This document shows positions 25,675-35,571 of a stretch of DNA of 64,000 bases, one piece after another (position 1 is the stretch's first letter; each line of letters starts with the position of its first letter). The translations under genes were made by a program, and so were the position numbers. This DNA is from Chitinophagales bacterium (lineage in GTDB: Bacteria; Bacteroidota; Bacteroidia; Chitinophagales; UBA2359). The DNA is taken from contig JAWKLZ010000001.1 of NCBI GenBank assembly GCA_041392475.1, positions 2,852,001-2,916,000 of the forward strand. The letters are read 5' to 3'. Under the pieces are notes generated by a model. That model saw only the letters and a list, made by a program, of their open reading frames with translations. It did not search any database and was not told the origin of the DNA.

Positions 25675-25758
25675 GACACTTGATCAATTGATGATTCTAA
25701 TAATAACCCAATCTGCAAGGAATATGTTCTATTCGAGAGGCAAGACTTCAATAAAGAA

Positions 25759-25786
25759 ACCCCTTTTTGCAGAAGCAAAAAGGGGT
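25759..25786 (-). terminator. Hairpin downstream of the cysteine-rich T9SS gene
   Basis: A perfect 12-bp stem ACCCCTTTTTGC / GCAAAAAGGGGT with a 4-base loop. Read on the minus strand it is followed by TTTCTTTATT, fitting a terminator for minus-strand transcription before it reaches the toxin-antitoxin pair. Confidence 0.65.
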
Positions 25787-25904
25787 ACTTACGTAGGAAA
25801 TATACAAGCTATTTGTCAGAGAATTATATTATTGGCACTTATCATCTTTCGTTTTTCATCTTTTGTGCTCTCATTTTGTTTTTTACATTCCAAAGATAAA
25901 GATT

Positions 25905-25928
25905 ACCCGACCACCGAGGCAGTCGGGT
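25905..25928 (-). terminator. Hairpin close to the 3' end of the cysteine-rich T9SS gene
   Basis: A 7-bp perfect stem ACCCGAC / GTCGGGT lies 34 bases past the stop codon on the minus strand. It probably acts with the stronger hairpin at 25759-25786. Confidence 0.5.
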
Positions 25929-25961
25929 GAATCACTATGACTTATTTTTTAACACAATAAA

Positions 25962-26903
25962 CTATTCTATTTTTAGCATTTTTTGAACCGTTTTACAACC
26001 TTCTTTGGTTTCCAAAATGGAATAATAAACTCCTTTATTCCAATCACCTGTTTTCAAACGGTATTCATGCTTGCCTTTTTCTTGTTTTTCATTGTTTATC
26101 AACCTATTCACTTCCTGTCCTTTTGTATCGTAAATGGTGAAGACAACTGTTGCATCGTATTGCAATTCAAATGAGAGTTGAAGCTCATCTCTGAAAGGAT
26201 TTGGATGTGTTGAGTCTATTTGACACCCTTCTTTCTCTATCAAAGGAAGAGTTGTTTTATTACTTTTCATTTTTGTAGCCTTGTTACATTCTCGCACTGC
26301 GTTTGCACAAGCTTCGCAGTTAAAAGGCATTGCAGTTTTATCATCATTAATGTATTCGCAACAATCACTTTTATTACACAATACCTCACAATCGCACTGT
26401 TTTGTAGTCGGTGGAGTAATCACTACTATTTCATTGGTCACAAAGTCACAGCAATCGACATTACCACACAATTGAGTGCAATCACAATTTTCAAAACCAT
26501 TCTTTGCTTCACACTCTTTAAATTTTTGATAACAATTGTGACACATACCTTCAATGTCTTCCAAATTATCAACAACTACCTGAATAATCGCAAAACTCAC
26601 ACTAATAGAACCACTTTCACAGTATGTTGTAACTTCAATCTCATAAGTCCCTCCTTGAATATTGGAGATCGTGATTGAATTATTATTCGAGGTTACCGTT
26701 TCAGAATCTGAGGTTTCTATATTTTCATATTCCACTTCATACGAAGTTCCATTCTGTACTGCATCCCAACTTACATTTATCGAGTTAAAAGCAGTTGTTT
26801 CAATATATACATTATTGGGTGAACTACATGGTTGAGCAAACGTTATGCTTGTAGTAACTATCAACAAAGAAATAAGAACCCAAGCCTTAGTTATAAAATT
26901 CAT
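25962..26903 (-). CDS. Cysteine-rich T9SS-secreted protein with FN3 domain
   Basis: About 313 residues from the preferred ATG at 26903, which begins a signal peptide (MNFITKAWVLISLLIV ... FAQPC); the longer frame to 27026 adds 41 residues that spoil it. A fibronectin type III domain follows (NVYIETTAFNSINVSWDAVQ). Then comes a cysteine-rich region: CHNCYQKFKEC, two copies of a CDCxxLCxxxDCC motif (CDCTQLCGNVDCC and CDCEVLCNKSDCC), and CEACANAVREC. A type A sorting domain (HPNPFRDELQLSF ... GVYYSILETKEG) ends the protein. The dense cysteines could form disulfides or bind metal; the function is unknown. Confidence 0.8.
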   Translation of the reverse strand: MNFITKAWVLISLLIVTTSITFAQPCSSPNNVYIETTAFNSINVSWDAVQNGTSYEVEYENIETSDSETVTSNNNSITISNIQGGTYEIEVTTYCESGSISVSFAIIQVVVDNLEDIEGMCHNCYQKFKECEAKNGFENCDCTQLCGNVDCCDFVTNEIVVITPPTTKQCDCEVLCNKSDCCEYINDDKTAMPFNCEACANAVRECNKATKMKSNKTTLPLIEKEGCQIDSTHPNPFRDELQLSFELQYDATVVFTIYDTKGQEVNRLINNEKQEKGKHEYRLKTGDWNKGVYYSILETKEGCKTVQKMLKIE

Positions 26904-27073
26904 TAAATTTGGTTTAACTTTATCTAAAGTTATACACGCTTCACAAATATAAGCTATCCAATTTTTCATATCAATTACCATTTTTTTGTGTTGTCGAAAT
27001 CTATTTAACCATTTTAAAAAAGTCATTTTTCACAAACAATTGAAAATCAAATATCAGCAGACAAAAATCATAC

Positions 27074-27090
27074 TACATTTGCTAAATTTG
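27074..27090 (+). promoter_or_regulatory. Two overlapping -7 box candidates before the 27125 gene
   Basis: TACATTTG (27074-27081) and TAAATTTG (27083-27090) both match TAnnTTTG, 34-43 bases before the ATG at 27125. Confidence 0.4.
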
Positions 27091-27124
27091 TCCAGTTGAA
27101 TCTCATTATTTCAAACACCCAAGG

Positions 27125-28612
27125 ATGTCTAATTTCAAACTATTTGACATATTAACCATTTTTTCGGATAGTCAGCTTTTCCAATTTGGCAAATTTATTC
27201 GCTCGCCTTATTTCAATCAAAATCAAACACTTATTGATTTATTTGAATATCTGAGTGGTTTCCACCCAAATTATGATAGTAAACTGCTGACTCCTGAAAA
27301 ACTATGGTCTTACCTATTTCCTAACCGTCTTTTTGATGATTCAGAAATTCGTCGAATCCGCTCTAGTCTTCTGAAAAAGATAGAAAAGTTTATAGCTATT
27401 TCTAAGTTAGAAGAACAAAAAGTACTTATGCAGCGAGAAGTGTTAGATTTTTATGCTGACCATTTATTAAAAAAACACGCTAAATCTACCTTAGAAACTG
27501 CTCAAAAAATGATAGATGTACTTCCTCATAGAAATCATGATTATTATTACAATCAGTATATCGTTAATTATGCAGCTACATCTTATCTTAGTTTAGAGGA
27601 TTACCGATCCAAAAAATTTCACGATCTTTTAGGTGATTACATTAGAATTACTTCCTACAATCTTGATATTTCTTTTATACTCAGAAAATTAGAATTAGCT
27701 TGTCATATTGCAACACATCGTCATATTTTTGGAGTCACCAAGATGAATAATACCATTTTTGATGATGTAATTGCTTTTCTTGACTACCAAAAAAGCTTTT
27801 TAGATATTCCAAGTGTGGCAATTTATTACTATGCCCTACTCATGTTCATTAATATCAATGAAGAAATTTCTTATCAAAAATTCAGACAAGTCTTCGACAA
27901 AAATATCGAAAAAATCAGTCGTTCTGAGGCAATAATGTTGTATAACCTTGCTAAAAACTACTGTATTGTCAAGAGCAATGCAGGCGCACCCAAGTATTAC
28001 GAGGAATTATTGAGTTTATACAATATGGGGATTGATTCTGGATTACTTTATGAAAAGAATTACCTCAAAAGCGCAGATTTCAAAAACATAGTTACACTTG
28101 GCGCTCGCTTGGGAAAATTTGAGTGGGTCGAACAATTTATCCAATCCAATCAAGAAAAACTAGAGGAAGGTGGTGATGGCGATGTTTTTAAATACTGTAC
28201 CGCCTATCTCTATTTTTGTAAGAATGAATATGATAAGGCAAAAATCATTTTACGAGAATCCTCTTTCAAGGACATTTTCTTCAAAGTAGATGTACGCAAA
28301 TTGCTGCTAAAAATAGCCTATAATGAAGGAGAAGTTGCAGTGAGAGACGATTTAATCAATGCACTGAGGCGTTTCATCAGTTCCAAAAAAGGACTCATTT
28401 CAGAAAATCACTTAGAAGCCAATCGAAATTTCTTGAACATCCTAAGCGATTTATGCAAAATTGAAGAAAAAGTAAAATTTAAAGCTAAATCTCCTATGAG
28501 CATTCTCAAGAGCATTTTGAAGAAAATAAATGATGCCAAAATGCTGTCAGAAAAAACTTGGCTTCTCGATCAAGTGGAATATCAAAAGAAAAAATACAAC
28601 GTTACCCTTTGA
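27125..28612 (+). CDS. Conserved hypothetical helical protein
   Basis: 495 residues, with no signal peptide and no membrane helix. It is almost entirely helical, with repeated aromatic-rich helix pairs (YYYNQYIVNYAATSYLSLED, IYYYALLMFINI, YLYFCKNEYDKAKIILRES) that suggest TPR-like alpha solenoid repeats. The start MSNFKLFDILTIFSDSQLFQ, then FGKFIRSPYFN, is of a kind seen in unnamed Saprospiraceae-type proteins. No catalytic motif is visible. Two -7 candidates lie upstream and a strong terminator follows. Function unknown. Confidence 0.75.
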   Translation: MSNFKLFDILTIFSDSQLFQFGKFIRSPYFNQNQTLIDLFEYLSGFHPNYDSKLLTPEKLWSYLFPNRLFDDSEIRRIRSSLLKKIEKFIAISKLEEQKVLMQREVLDFYADHLLKKHAKSTLETAQKMIDVLPHRNHDYYYNQYIVNYAATSYLSLEDYRSKKFHDLLGDYIRITSYNLDISFILRKLELACHIATHRHIFGVTKMNNTIFDDVIAFLDYQKSFLDIPSVAIYYYALLMFININEEISYQKFRQVFDKNIEKISRSEAIMLYNLAKNYCIVKSNAGAPKYYEELLSLYNMGIDSGLLYEKNYLKSADFKNIVTLGARLGKFEWVEQFIQSNQEKLEEGGDGDVFKYCTAYLYFCKNEYDKAKIILRESSFKDIFFKVDVRKLLLKIAYNEGEVAVRDDLINALRRFISSKKGLISENHLEANRNFLNILSDLCKIEEKVKFKAKSPMSILKSILKKINDAKMLSEKTWLLDQVEYQKKKYNVTL

Positions 28613-28666
28613 TCCGTCTATTGTCGTTGTTTATAAGCTCAGCGAATATTTTGGTTATTTGATAAC

Positions 28667-28710
28667 AAAAAAGACCCCAAACCTTCTAAGAAAGTTTGGG
28701 GTCTTTTTTT
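28667..28710. terminator. Bidirectional rho-independent terminator
   Basis: A 16-bp perfect stem AAAAAAGACCCCAAAC / GTTTGGGGTCTTTTTT flanks an 11-base loop, with an A-run before and a T-run after. It serves both the helical protein gene and the converging T9SS gene. Confidence 0.9.
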
Positions 28711-28770
28711 GTATTTCATTCAGTTGCAAGTACCTTCAATAGAAGCTATTGTTGGCACTTTGACTTAAGA

Positions 28771-31700
28771 TTATTCTTTGACCAATCTTTGAGTTGCAAC
28801 TTCTGTTCCATTGTTCAATGAAATCATGTAGATACCTGCTGGGTAAGCTGAAACGTCAATAGTTTGATTGTTAATACCAGTTGTAGGATTAACAGTTGCT
28901 TTCAACATCACGCGACCAGTTAAGTCATAAACACTTAATTCAACGCTGTTGCTGTTAGTTGCACTGAAAGTAACTTCAATGTAATCAACCGCAGGAACAG
29001 GACGAACATTGGTGATAGTGAACGAACCTTCACCACGAGTCAAACTAATTACTTGTGTAGCATCATTTTGACCGTCAAAGTCAAATTGAGTGATACGGTA
29101 GTAGTTTGTACCAGCAGAAGCAGAACGATCCAAGTAGCTATAGCTTGTAGGAGTCACTGACTCACCTTTAGCATTTACAGTAGCAATCACTTCAAAGTTT
29201 TTGCCATCCAAAGAACGCTCAACAGCGAAGTATTCGTTGTTAGTTTCAGAAGCAGTCACCCATTGAAGGAAGTTACCAGTTGTTTGAACTTCACCCTCGA
29301 AGCTCAACCATTCTACTGCATCTTCTTTCTGACAAATTACAGGAGCAGAAGTAAGACTACCAGAAGCACATCCACCAATTTCAGTAACATTGATAGTATA
29401 AACATCACCATCTGCTACGCCACTGAAAGAACCACCACCTGCACCAACTGTACCTTCAAAAGTACCACCAGTCACTGCAAAACTTGCTCCAGGAGTACCA
29501 CCAGAAATAGTGAAAGTAACTGTAACTGTTTCTGTGTTTTGGTCACAATCTTCTTGTGCAGTAATAGTAAGGTCAGCACCATCAGCAAAAGTAACAGCTA
29601 AAGTAGAAGAACTAACAGTACACTCATCTCCAAAGAAATCAATAGAACCATTAAAGTTTCCATCTACACCAACATAAGCAGTTACATAGTAAGTACCTAC
29701 TCCGCCAGCATCAGCTCTTGAAAATACACCTGTTGTATTAGAAGTCAAAACACTTCCAAGTGGGTTAGCTTGGTCAGAATGTAAAATATAAACAATAACA
29801 GAACCGTCTGTAACTACAGAACCAGATGCCGTTACACTTACATTAGCTGTACCACAAGCAGTTGAACTACCAGCAGAAGTTTCAACCACAGAACCGCCTT
29901 CATTACCACACTTGCTACAAACAAGGATACCGACAGCAATAGCAGAACCACAGTCATCATTACCAGCAACATCAATATTGTATTCTTCATTTTCGCCAAC
30001 AACGAAGCTAAAGCTATTTCCTTCAACCATTTCAGAATATGTACCTGTAACAGTGTAAGGAGCAGAGCCACCGATAATGGTTACGTTTACTGTACCACCT
30101 TCGTCGTTAGCAGCACAAACTTCAGTAATGTCAAGGAAAATAGGACAATCAACTACTACAAGCTCACAAGGAGCATCTCCAGATACTACCGCAGTTTCAT
30201 TTGTATCAGTATCTGTCACAGTGAAAGAGTAAGCAGTACCACATGCAATTGCATCACTTGTGAAAGTACCATTTGCATCAATCGTACCACCAGTAGCAGA
30301 GTAGTTTCCAGAACCACCACTAACACTGAAAGAAACTGTGTAAGTTTCATCACCAGCAGAAGTTGTAGCAGCAGAAGTCGCTAACGGATCACATTCTTCT
30401 CTTGTGATTGCAATAGGGTCAGTCAATTCATAACAAGCATCTTCTCCTAAGCCAGTAAGAATATCTATTACATTTTCACCTTGTACGAAAATGTCTGTAA
30501 ATCCTTCACCTTCCCAAGTAATACCCCAAACATTGCATACACCAACACCAGCACCATCGAAGTTTTGTGTAAGAGAAGTAGTTCCCACTACACCTGGACT
30601 AAGAATAGTACCATCTGCATCTGTAATCAAGTAACCATAGTTACCCATTCCTGCATAAGAGGAAGTAAAGTTTGCGATATCATCTTCTCCATCTCCAACA
30701 CAAAAAGTAGTAGGATCGTCTGTGCTAATTGTACCAGCATCACCTTCTGCAATGCCACATTCAACAACTGAACATGCAGGATCATCTGCATCTAAAAAGA
30801 TAACATGAACAGGCTGAGAAAATGGAGCACATTCATATACAGTAGGAATCTCACCGTTAAAATCTTCAAATAATGTGATAGTTACCCAAAAATCATCTGC
30901 TACGCCATCGCCAACAAATGTAAGTGGGTCAGGATCAGTTACAAGGAAACCAAGGAATGTACTGTCAGGACCTGCCAATGGATTTCCATCAATAGGCTCA
31001 ATAGTTGTGAAAAGGTAAGCAGGTACAGGATTGTCTCCAATGAAACCACCATAGTTGATCGTAGCATCATTTGGTGCAATGAAGAATACATCACCTTCAC
31101 AAAGTGTTACTTCAAGAGGCGTATCTTCCAGCAAATCAACATTTGCTTCTGCACAGAAATCACCACAATCACCTTCTCCATCTGCAATAAAGCAAATTTG
31201 GATAGATTCAGTACCGACTGCTTGACAGTCAAATGCCAAGAAAGCAGAACCCGTTCCAGCGATATTAGCGGTAGAAGTAGGAGTTATCCACAAACAAGGA
31301 AGACCGAAATTAAATGGGTCTGTACCGTCTGTTTGTCCATTGAAAGCAAAGTCAATAGGCACAAAACCTAAGAAACTTGGGTCAAAACGAGGATGCCCGC
31401 CCATAGGATCTTCAGCAGTCATTTGCCAAGAAGTGCCATACTCCAACCCAAGTCCAAGTGTTACACCGCCAAAGTTCAAAGTACCTTCGTTGATAGCTAT
31501 TTCTGCTGATTCGTTAGAACAGAGATTAATCGCTGTTTCTTGACCTTCTGCCAATTCGATATTAGCATCACATACCCAGTCAGTCACAACAATACAGAAT
31601 TGTCCAGCAGAACCTAAGTAACCATCAATCATGATGTGGTAAGTAACTCCCATTTCAGTTGGGATAATTGCACCAGCAGGGTAAACACCATTCAAGTCGT

Positions 31701-32112
31701 ATTCAGGAACATGAATATTGTCTTCATCAAATGTTACCAACTCAAGCGCGCCACATTCACCTGTGTAAACAGCAATTTGGCTATCACCATCAGTAATGTA
31801 ATCACCACCGGGGATATTGAAACCAGAACATGCTGCACTTGTGTAAATAAAGTAAGTATTTCCGTCACCCGTTAAGGTGTACCACGTAGTGTTCTCCAGT
31901 GCAGCACCATCAGGAAATCCTGGATTTACAGGATCAGATGCCTCAGAAGTAGCATCTGTGTTGTCATACGGTCCATATGTCAAAGGAAAACCAGGTACAG
32001 CAGCAATTGTAATTGCGCCAGAACACTCATTGTTTGCAGGTTGAGCAAAAACACTATTGCTCCAACAAACTGTAAGAATAAGAAGAATAAGGGTCAATAA
32101 ATTTTTCTTCAT
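28771..32112 (-). CDS. Large T9SS-secreted multidomain surface protein
   Basis: 1113 residues with a signal peptide (LLTLILLILTVCWSNSVFAQ). The start PANNECSGAITI leads a pre-peptidase C-like/jelly-roll domain (about 25-175). Then come several Gly/Thr/Asp-rich beta-sandwich domains of Ig/PKD type with spaced cysteines, a stalk domain (FLQWVTASETNNEYFAVERS ... YYRITQFDFDGQ) and a type A sorting domain (VRPVPAVDYIEV ... YPAGIYMISLNNG). This is the build of adhesin-like surface proteins of gliding or biofilm Bacteroidota. No enzyme motif was seen. Alternative: structural matrix protein. Confidence 0.85.
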   Translation of the reverse strand: MKKNLLTLILLILTVCWSNSVFAQPANNECSGAITIAAVPGFPLTYGPYDNTDATSEASDPVNPGFPDGAALENTTWYTLTGDGNTYFIYTSAACSGFNIPGGDYITDGDSQIAVYTGECGALELVTFDEDNIHVPEYDLNGVYPAGAIIPTEMGVTYHIMIDGYLGSAGQFCIVVTDWVCDANIELAEGQETAINLCSNESAEIAINEGTLNFGGVTLGLGLEYGTSWQMTAEDPMGGHPRFDPSFLGFVPIDFAFNGQTDGTDPFNFGLPCLWITPTSTANIAGTGSAFLAFDCQAVGTESIQICFIADGEGDCGDFCAEANVDLLEDTPLEVTLCEGDVFFIAPNDATINYGGFIGDNPVPAYLFTTIEPIDGNPLAGPDSTFLGFLVTDPDPLTFVGDGVADDFWVTITLFEDFNGEIPTVYECAPFSQPVHVIFLDADDPACSVVECGIAEGDAGTISTDDPTTFCVGDGEDDIANFTSSYAGMGNYGYLITDADGTILSPGVVGTTSLTQNFDGAGVGVCNVWGITWEGEGFTDIFVQGENVIDILTGLGEDACYELTDPIAITREECDPLATSAATTSAGDETYTVSFSVSGGSGNYSATGGTIDANGTFTSDAIACGTAYSFTVTDTDTNETAVVSGDAPCELVVVDCPIFLDITEVCAANDEGGTVNVTIIGGSAPYTVTGTYSEMVEGNSFSFVVGENEEYNIDVAGNDDCGSAIAVGILVCSKCGNEGGSVVETSAGSSTACGTANVSVTASGSVVTDGSVIVYILHSDQANPLGSVLTSNTTGVFSRADAGGVGTYYVTAYVGVDGNFNGSIDFFGDECTVSSSTLAVTFADGADLTITAQEDCDQNTETVTVTFTISGGTPGASFAVTGGTFEGTVGAGGGSFSGVADGDVYTINVTEIGGCASGSLTSAPVICQKEDAVEWLSFEGEVQTTGNFLQWVTASETNNEYFAVERSLDGKNFEVIATVNAKGESVTPTSYSYLDRSASAGTNYYRITQFDFDGQNDATQVISLTRGEGSFTITNVRPVPAVDYIEVTFSATNSNSVELSVYDLTGRVMLKATVNPTTGINNQTIDVSAYPAGIYMISLNNGTEVATQRLVKE

Positions 32113-32324
32113 AATGTGCTATTTTATTTAAAAGTTTAATTGGAATTTAAAATATTTTTTTCGGAATTAAAGCATTTGGGTAAAGTTAGTTATTTACCAC
32201 CAAGATTTAAAAAAAGACGAGCCAAAAATATTAAAATTTGATCAATAAACTAAACCAAATGACTTTTTTTACTTTTCCACAACATATAAAATAAGTTAAT
32301 TGCCTCAATTGAAGCACCTTATCT

Positions 32325-35246
32325 TTACAAAATTGTTTCCTGAGTTTCATATACTTCTATTGGCGGACAACTGCACACCAAGTTTCTATCGCCATAAGAG
32401 TTGCTAATTCTTGCTGTTTTCACCCAAAACTTGTGTTGATGCAAATAAGGCAAGGGGTAAGCAGCTTTTTGACGACTGTAAGGATGTGACCAATCGTTCG
32501 CAGTCAATTCTTGCAAAGTATGTGGTGCGTTTTTCAACACATTGTCATTTTCATCTGCTGTTCCCAAAACCACTTCTTCCATTTCTTGCCGAATAGCAAT
32601 CATGGCTTCACAAAACCTATCCAACTCTTCTTTTGCCTCACTTTCAGTCGGTTCTATCATCATTGTACCCACCACAGGAAATGAAATAGTCGGTGCATGA
32701 AAGCCATAATCCATCAATCGCTTGGCTATATCATCCACTTCAATACCATGAGTTCGTTTGAAAGGTCGCATATCCAATATCAGTTCATGCGCTACCCTTC
32801 CTTGTTCTCCAACATATAATACATCGTAATATTTTGCTAAACGCTGTTTGATATAATTGGCATTTAAAATTGCATACTTTGTAGCCTGAACGACACCTTC
32901 CATACCCAGTAATTTGATATAGGCATAGGAAATCAACAAAATACTGGCACTGCTCCAAGGTGCAGAAGCAATCGCAGAAATTCCCTTTGCAGCACTTTTA
33001 GGTTTGAAAGGATGAGCAGGTAAAAATTCTTTCAGATGCCCCGCAACACAGATAGGCCCCATTCCAGGACCACCTCCACCATGCGGGATGCTAAAGGTCT
33101 TGTGCAAATTGAGGTGACAAACATCCGCTCCAATCATTGCAGGATTGGTCAATCCTACCTGAGCATTCATATTCGCTCCATCCATATATACTTGACCACC
33201 ATGCTCGTGAATCGTTTTACAAATTTCTTGAATGGCAGTCTCAAACACTCCATGTGTTGAAGGATATGTTACCAACAATGCCGATAAATTTTCGTTGTAT
33301 TTTTCAGCTTTAGCCTTCAAATCTGCCACATCAATATTTCCATTGACATCACACTTCACGATAACTACCTCCATACCTGCCATGACCGCACTTGCAGGAT
33401 TGGTTCCATGAGCCGAAGAAGGAATCAATGCAATGTTTCGATGTGCTTCTCCCCTATCTTGGTGATACGCCCGAATCACCATCAAACCCGCATATTCGCC
33501 TTGTGCGCCAGAGTTGGGTTGAAGTGAACAAGCAGCAAAACCTGTAATGATGGATAAATCACGCTCCAGTTCTTCAAAAATTTGCTGATAACCAGCAGCT
33601 TGATCTATTGGTACGAAAGGGTGTAACTGCGAAAACTCAGGAAAACTGACAGGCATCAGTTGTACCGCAGCGTTCAGTTTCATCGTACACGAACCCAAAG
33701 GAATCATGGAATGGGTCAGGGACAAATCTTTGTTTTCGAGGCTTTTGATGTAACGCATCAATTTGCTCTCTGATTGGTGCATTTTGAAGATAGGGTGGGT
33801 CAAAAATGCACTTTGTCTTTGTAGTGTATCGGGAATTTTTGAAGATGTTGTATCGTATTTTTGACCATTTTCAGAAAAAGCAATATCGTTGGCTTCTGCA
33901 AAAACACGCACAATGCGCTGCACATCTTCCATGCTGCACGTTTCATCTAACGAAATGCCTATCAAATCACCAGATTCGTCTAAATAGTGAAAATTGATTT
34001 CCTCCAACTCTGTCACCCTCCTCACCCGTAAACCAGAAGTAGAAGGATGGTTTCGGAGGTCTATCAATAAGGTATCAAAATAGTATTCGTTTAGTTGTTT
34101 GTAGCCGAGTTGCTGCAATTTGGCATCCAACAAACAAGTGAGTTGGTGTATTTTCCCTGCAATACTTTTCAGTCCATACTCACCATGATATACCGCATAC
34201 ATTCCAGCCATAATCGCCAACAATGCTTGAGCAGTACAAATATTAGAGGTTGCTTTATCTCGTTTGATGTGTTGTTCACGGGTCTGCAACGCCATTCGGT
34301 AAGCAGGATTGCCATTGTTGTCGACCGAAACACCAATAATCCGCCCAGGAAGTTGTCGAGCATGTTCTTCTTTTGTAGCAAAATAGGCTGCATGAGGACC
34401 ACCATAACCCATCGGCACACCAAATCGCTGTGTATTGCCGACTACCACATCTGCGCCCCATTCTCCAGGAGGCGACAGCAAACACAAACTCAACAAATCA
34501 GCCGCTACGAGAACCATTGCATCCACCGCTTTTGCTTTGCCAACAATTGCAGCATAATCACAAACTGCTCCATTTTGTGTAGGATATTGCAGCAAACAAG
34601 CAAATACTTTGTCGTGAAATTCGTAGGTTTTGAAGTCGGCCACTACTACTTCAACCCTCAAAGGTTCTGCTCTTGTTTTTACTACTTCAATGGTAGTTTG
34701 CAGACAGCCTTCATCTACAAATACAACATTTGCAGCATCGCTCGCTTTCGCACGTTTGTTTTTGATGCGGTAAGCCATCAACATCGCCTCAGCAGCAGCC
34801 GTTCCTTCATCTAGCAGAGAAGCATTGGCAAGTTCCATGCCCGTCAAATCCGACACCATTGTTTGGAAATTCAACAAGGCTTCCAAGCGTCCTTGTGCAA
34901 TTTCGGCTTGGTAAGGGGTGTATTGTGTGTACCAACCTGGATTTTCAAATATATTGCGCTGAATAGCAGGGGGAGTAACGGTTCCGTAGTAGCCCAACCC
35001 GATATAGGTTTTCCACTGTTTGTTCTTAGAGGCAATTGCACGAATTTGCTGCAAAAACTGATATTCGCTCAACGGTTCACCCAAATTCAAGGGTTCTTTT
35101 AGTCGGATACCATCGGGAATAGTTTCGCTTATCAACTGGTCAAGAGATTCTGTTTGAATGGCTTGAAGCATTTCTTTCACATCTTCATCATTGGGGCCAA
35201 GGTGTCGAAGGGCAAAACGATCAAATTGAGTCATAGGGGTATTCAT
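32325..35246 (-). CDS. gcvP: Glycine dehydrogenase (decarboxylating), P-protein
   Basis: 973 residues, the full single-chain P-protein of the glycine cleavage system. Family motifs include FALRHLGPNDEDVKEML, YTPYQAEIAQGRLEALLNFQ, GSCTMKLNA, EYAGLMVIRAYH, and the PLP site LNLHKTFSIPHGGGGPGMGP with Lys716. It decarboxylates glycine and passes the aminomethyl group to the lipoylated H-protein; gcvH and gcvT are not in the window. The start is uncertain: a TACCTTTG -7 box ends only 12 bases before the ATG at 35246, so the ATG at 35234 (MTQFDRFALRHLG) may be the true start. Confidence 0.96.
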   Translation of the reverse strand: MNTPMTQFDRFALRHLGPNDEDVKEMLQAIQTESLDQLISETIPDGIRLKEPLNLGEPLSEYQFLQQIRAIASKNKQWKTYIGLGYYGTVTPPAIQRNIFENPGWYTQYTPYQAEIAQGRLEALLNFQTMVSDLTGMELANASLLDEGTAAAEAMLMAYRIKNKRAKASDAANVVFVDEGCLQTTIEVVKTRAEPLRVEVVVADFKTYEFHDKVFACLLQYPTQNGAVCDYAAIVGKAKAVDAMVLVAADLLSLCLLSPPGEWGADVVVGNTQRFGVPMGYGGPHAAYFATKEEHARQLPGRIIGVSVDNNGNPAYRMALQTREQHIKRDKATSNICTAQALLAIMAGMYAVYHGEYGLKSIAGKIHQLTCLLDAKLQQLGYKQLNEYYFDTLLIDLRNHPSTSGLRVRRVTELEEINFHYLDESGDLIGISLDETCSMEDVQRIVRVFAEANDIAFSENGQKYDTTSSKIPDTLQRQSAFLTHPIFKMHQSESKLMRYIKSLENKDLSLTHSMIPLGSCTMKLNAAVQLMPVSFPEFSQLHPFVPIDQAAGYQQIFEELERDLSIITGFAACSLQPNSGAQGEYAGLMVIRAYHQDRGEAHRNIALIPSSAHGTNPASAVMAGMEVVIVKCDVNGNIDVADLKAKAEKYNENLSALLVTYPSTHGVFETAIQEICKTIHEHGGQVYMDGANMNAQVGLTNPAMIGADVCHLNLHKTFSIPHGGGGPGMGPICVAGHLKEFLPAHPFKPKSAAKGISAIASAPWSSASILLISYAYIKLLGMEGVVQATKYAILNANYIKQRLAKYYDVLYVGEQGRVAHELILDMRPFKRTHGIEVDDIAKRLMDYGFHAPTISFPVVGTMMIEPTESEAKEELDRFCEAMIAIRQEMEEVVLGTADENDNVLKNAPHTLQELTANDWSHPYSRQKAAYPLPYLHQHKFWVKTARISNSYGDRNLVCSCPPIEVYETQETIL

Positions 35247-35257
35247 TTTGGATGCTG

Positions 35258-35265
35258 CAAAGGTA
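35258..35265 (-). promoter_or_regulatory. Candidate -7 box TACCTTTG for gcvP
   Basis: A perfect TAnnTTTG match on the minus strand, 12 bases from the first possible ATG. This implies a very short leader or use of the ATG at 35234. Confidence 0.5.
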
Positions 35266-35342
35266 AAGTTTTTCCTTTTATTTACCTTCTAAACTTCCAA
35301 AACGAATTTAGGTTCAAGTGAGTTTTGGTAAAACGAAATAGT

Positions 35343-35564
35343 TCACTTATTTTGATTGTGTTCTTTGAGAACCTGAACTACAAATTTTTCGGTGGAGTTG
35401 GTGAATTCTGCAATTTTTGCAGTTGACCAATTCGGAAACTCCTCTTTCAACTTTACAATGGTATTTCGTTTTTCAAGAAGTATTCCCTCTTTCTTTCCTT
35501 CCTTTTTCCCCTCTATTTTTCCCTCTATTTTTCCCTCTTCTTTGATTGCTTCAAAAGTTGTCAT
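35343..35564 (-). pseudogene. Tandem duplicate of the Rpn nuclease C-terminal tail
   Basis: A 73-residue frame almost identical to the last 65 residues of the Rpn protein next to it (MTTFEAIKEEG ... EFPNWSTAKIAEFTNSTEKF), but with eight extra residues of the EGKIEGKK repeat. The repeat unit is about 229 bases here against 205 in the parent copy. The block TCACTTATTTT occurs at the start, at the junction and inside the parent gene (35343, 35572, 35777), so the duplication probably used this microhomology. The nuclease core is absent, so it is unlikely to be a functional gene. Confidence 0.7.
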
Positions 35565-35571
35565 AGCTAAA

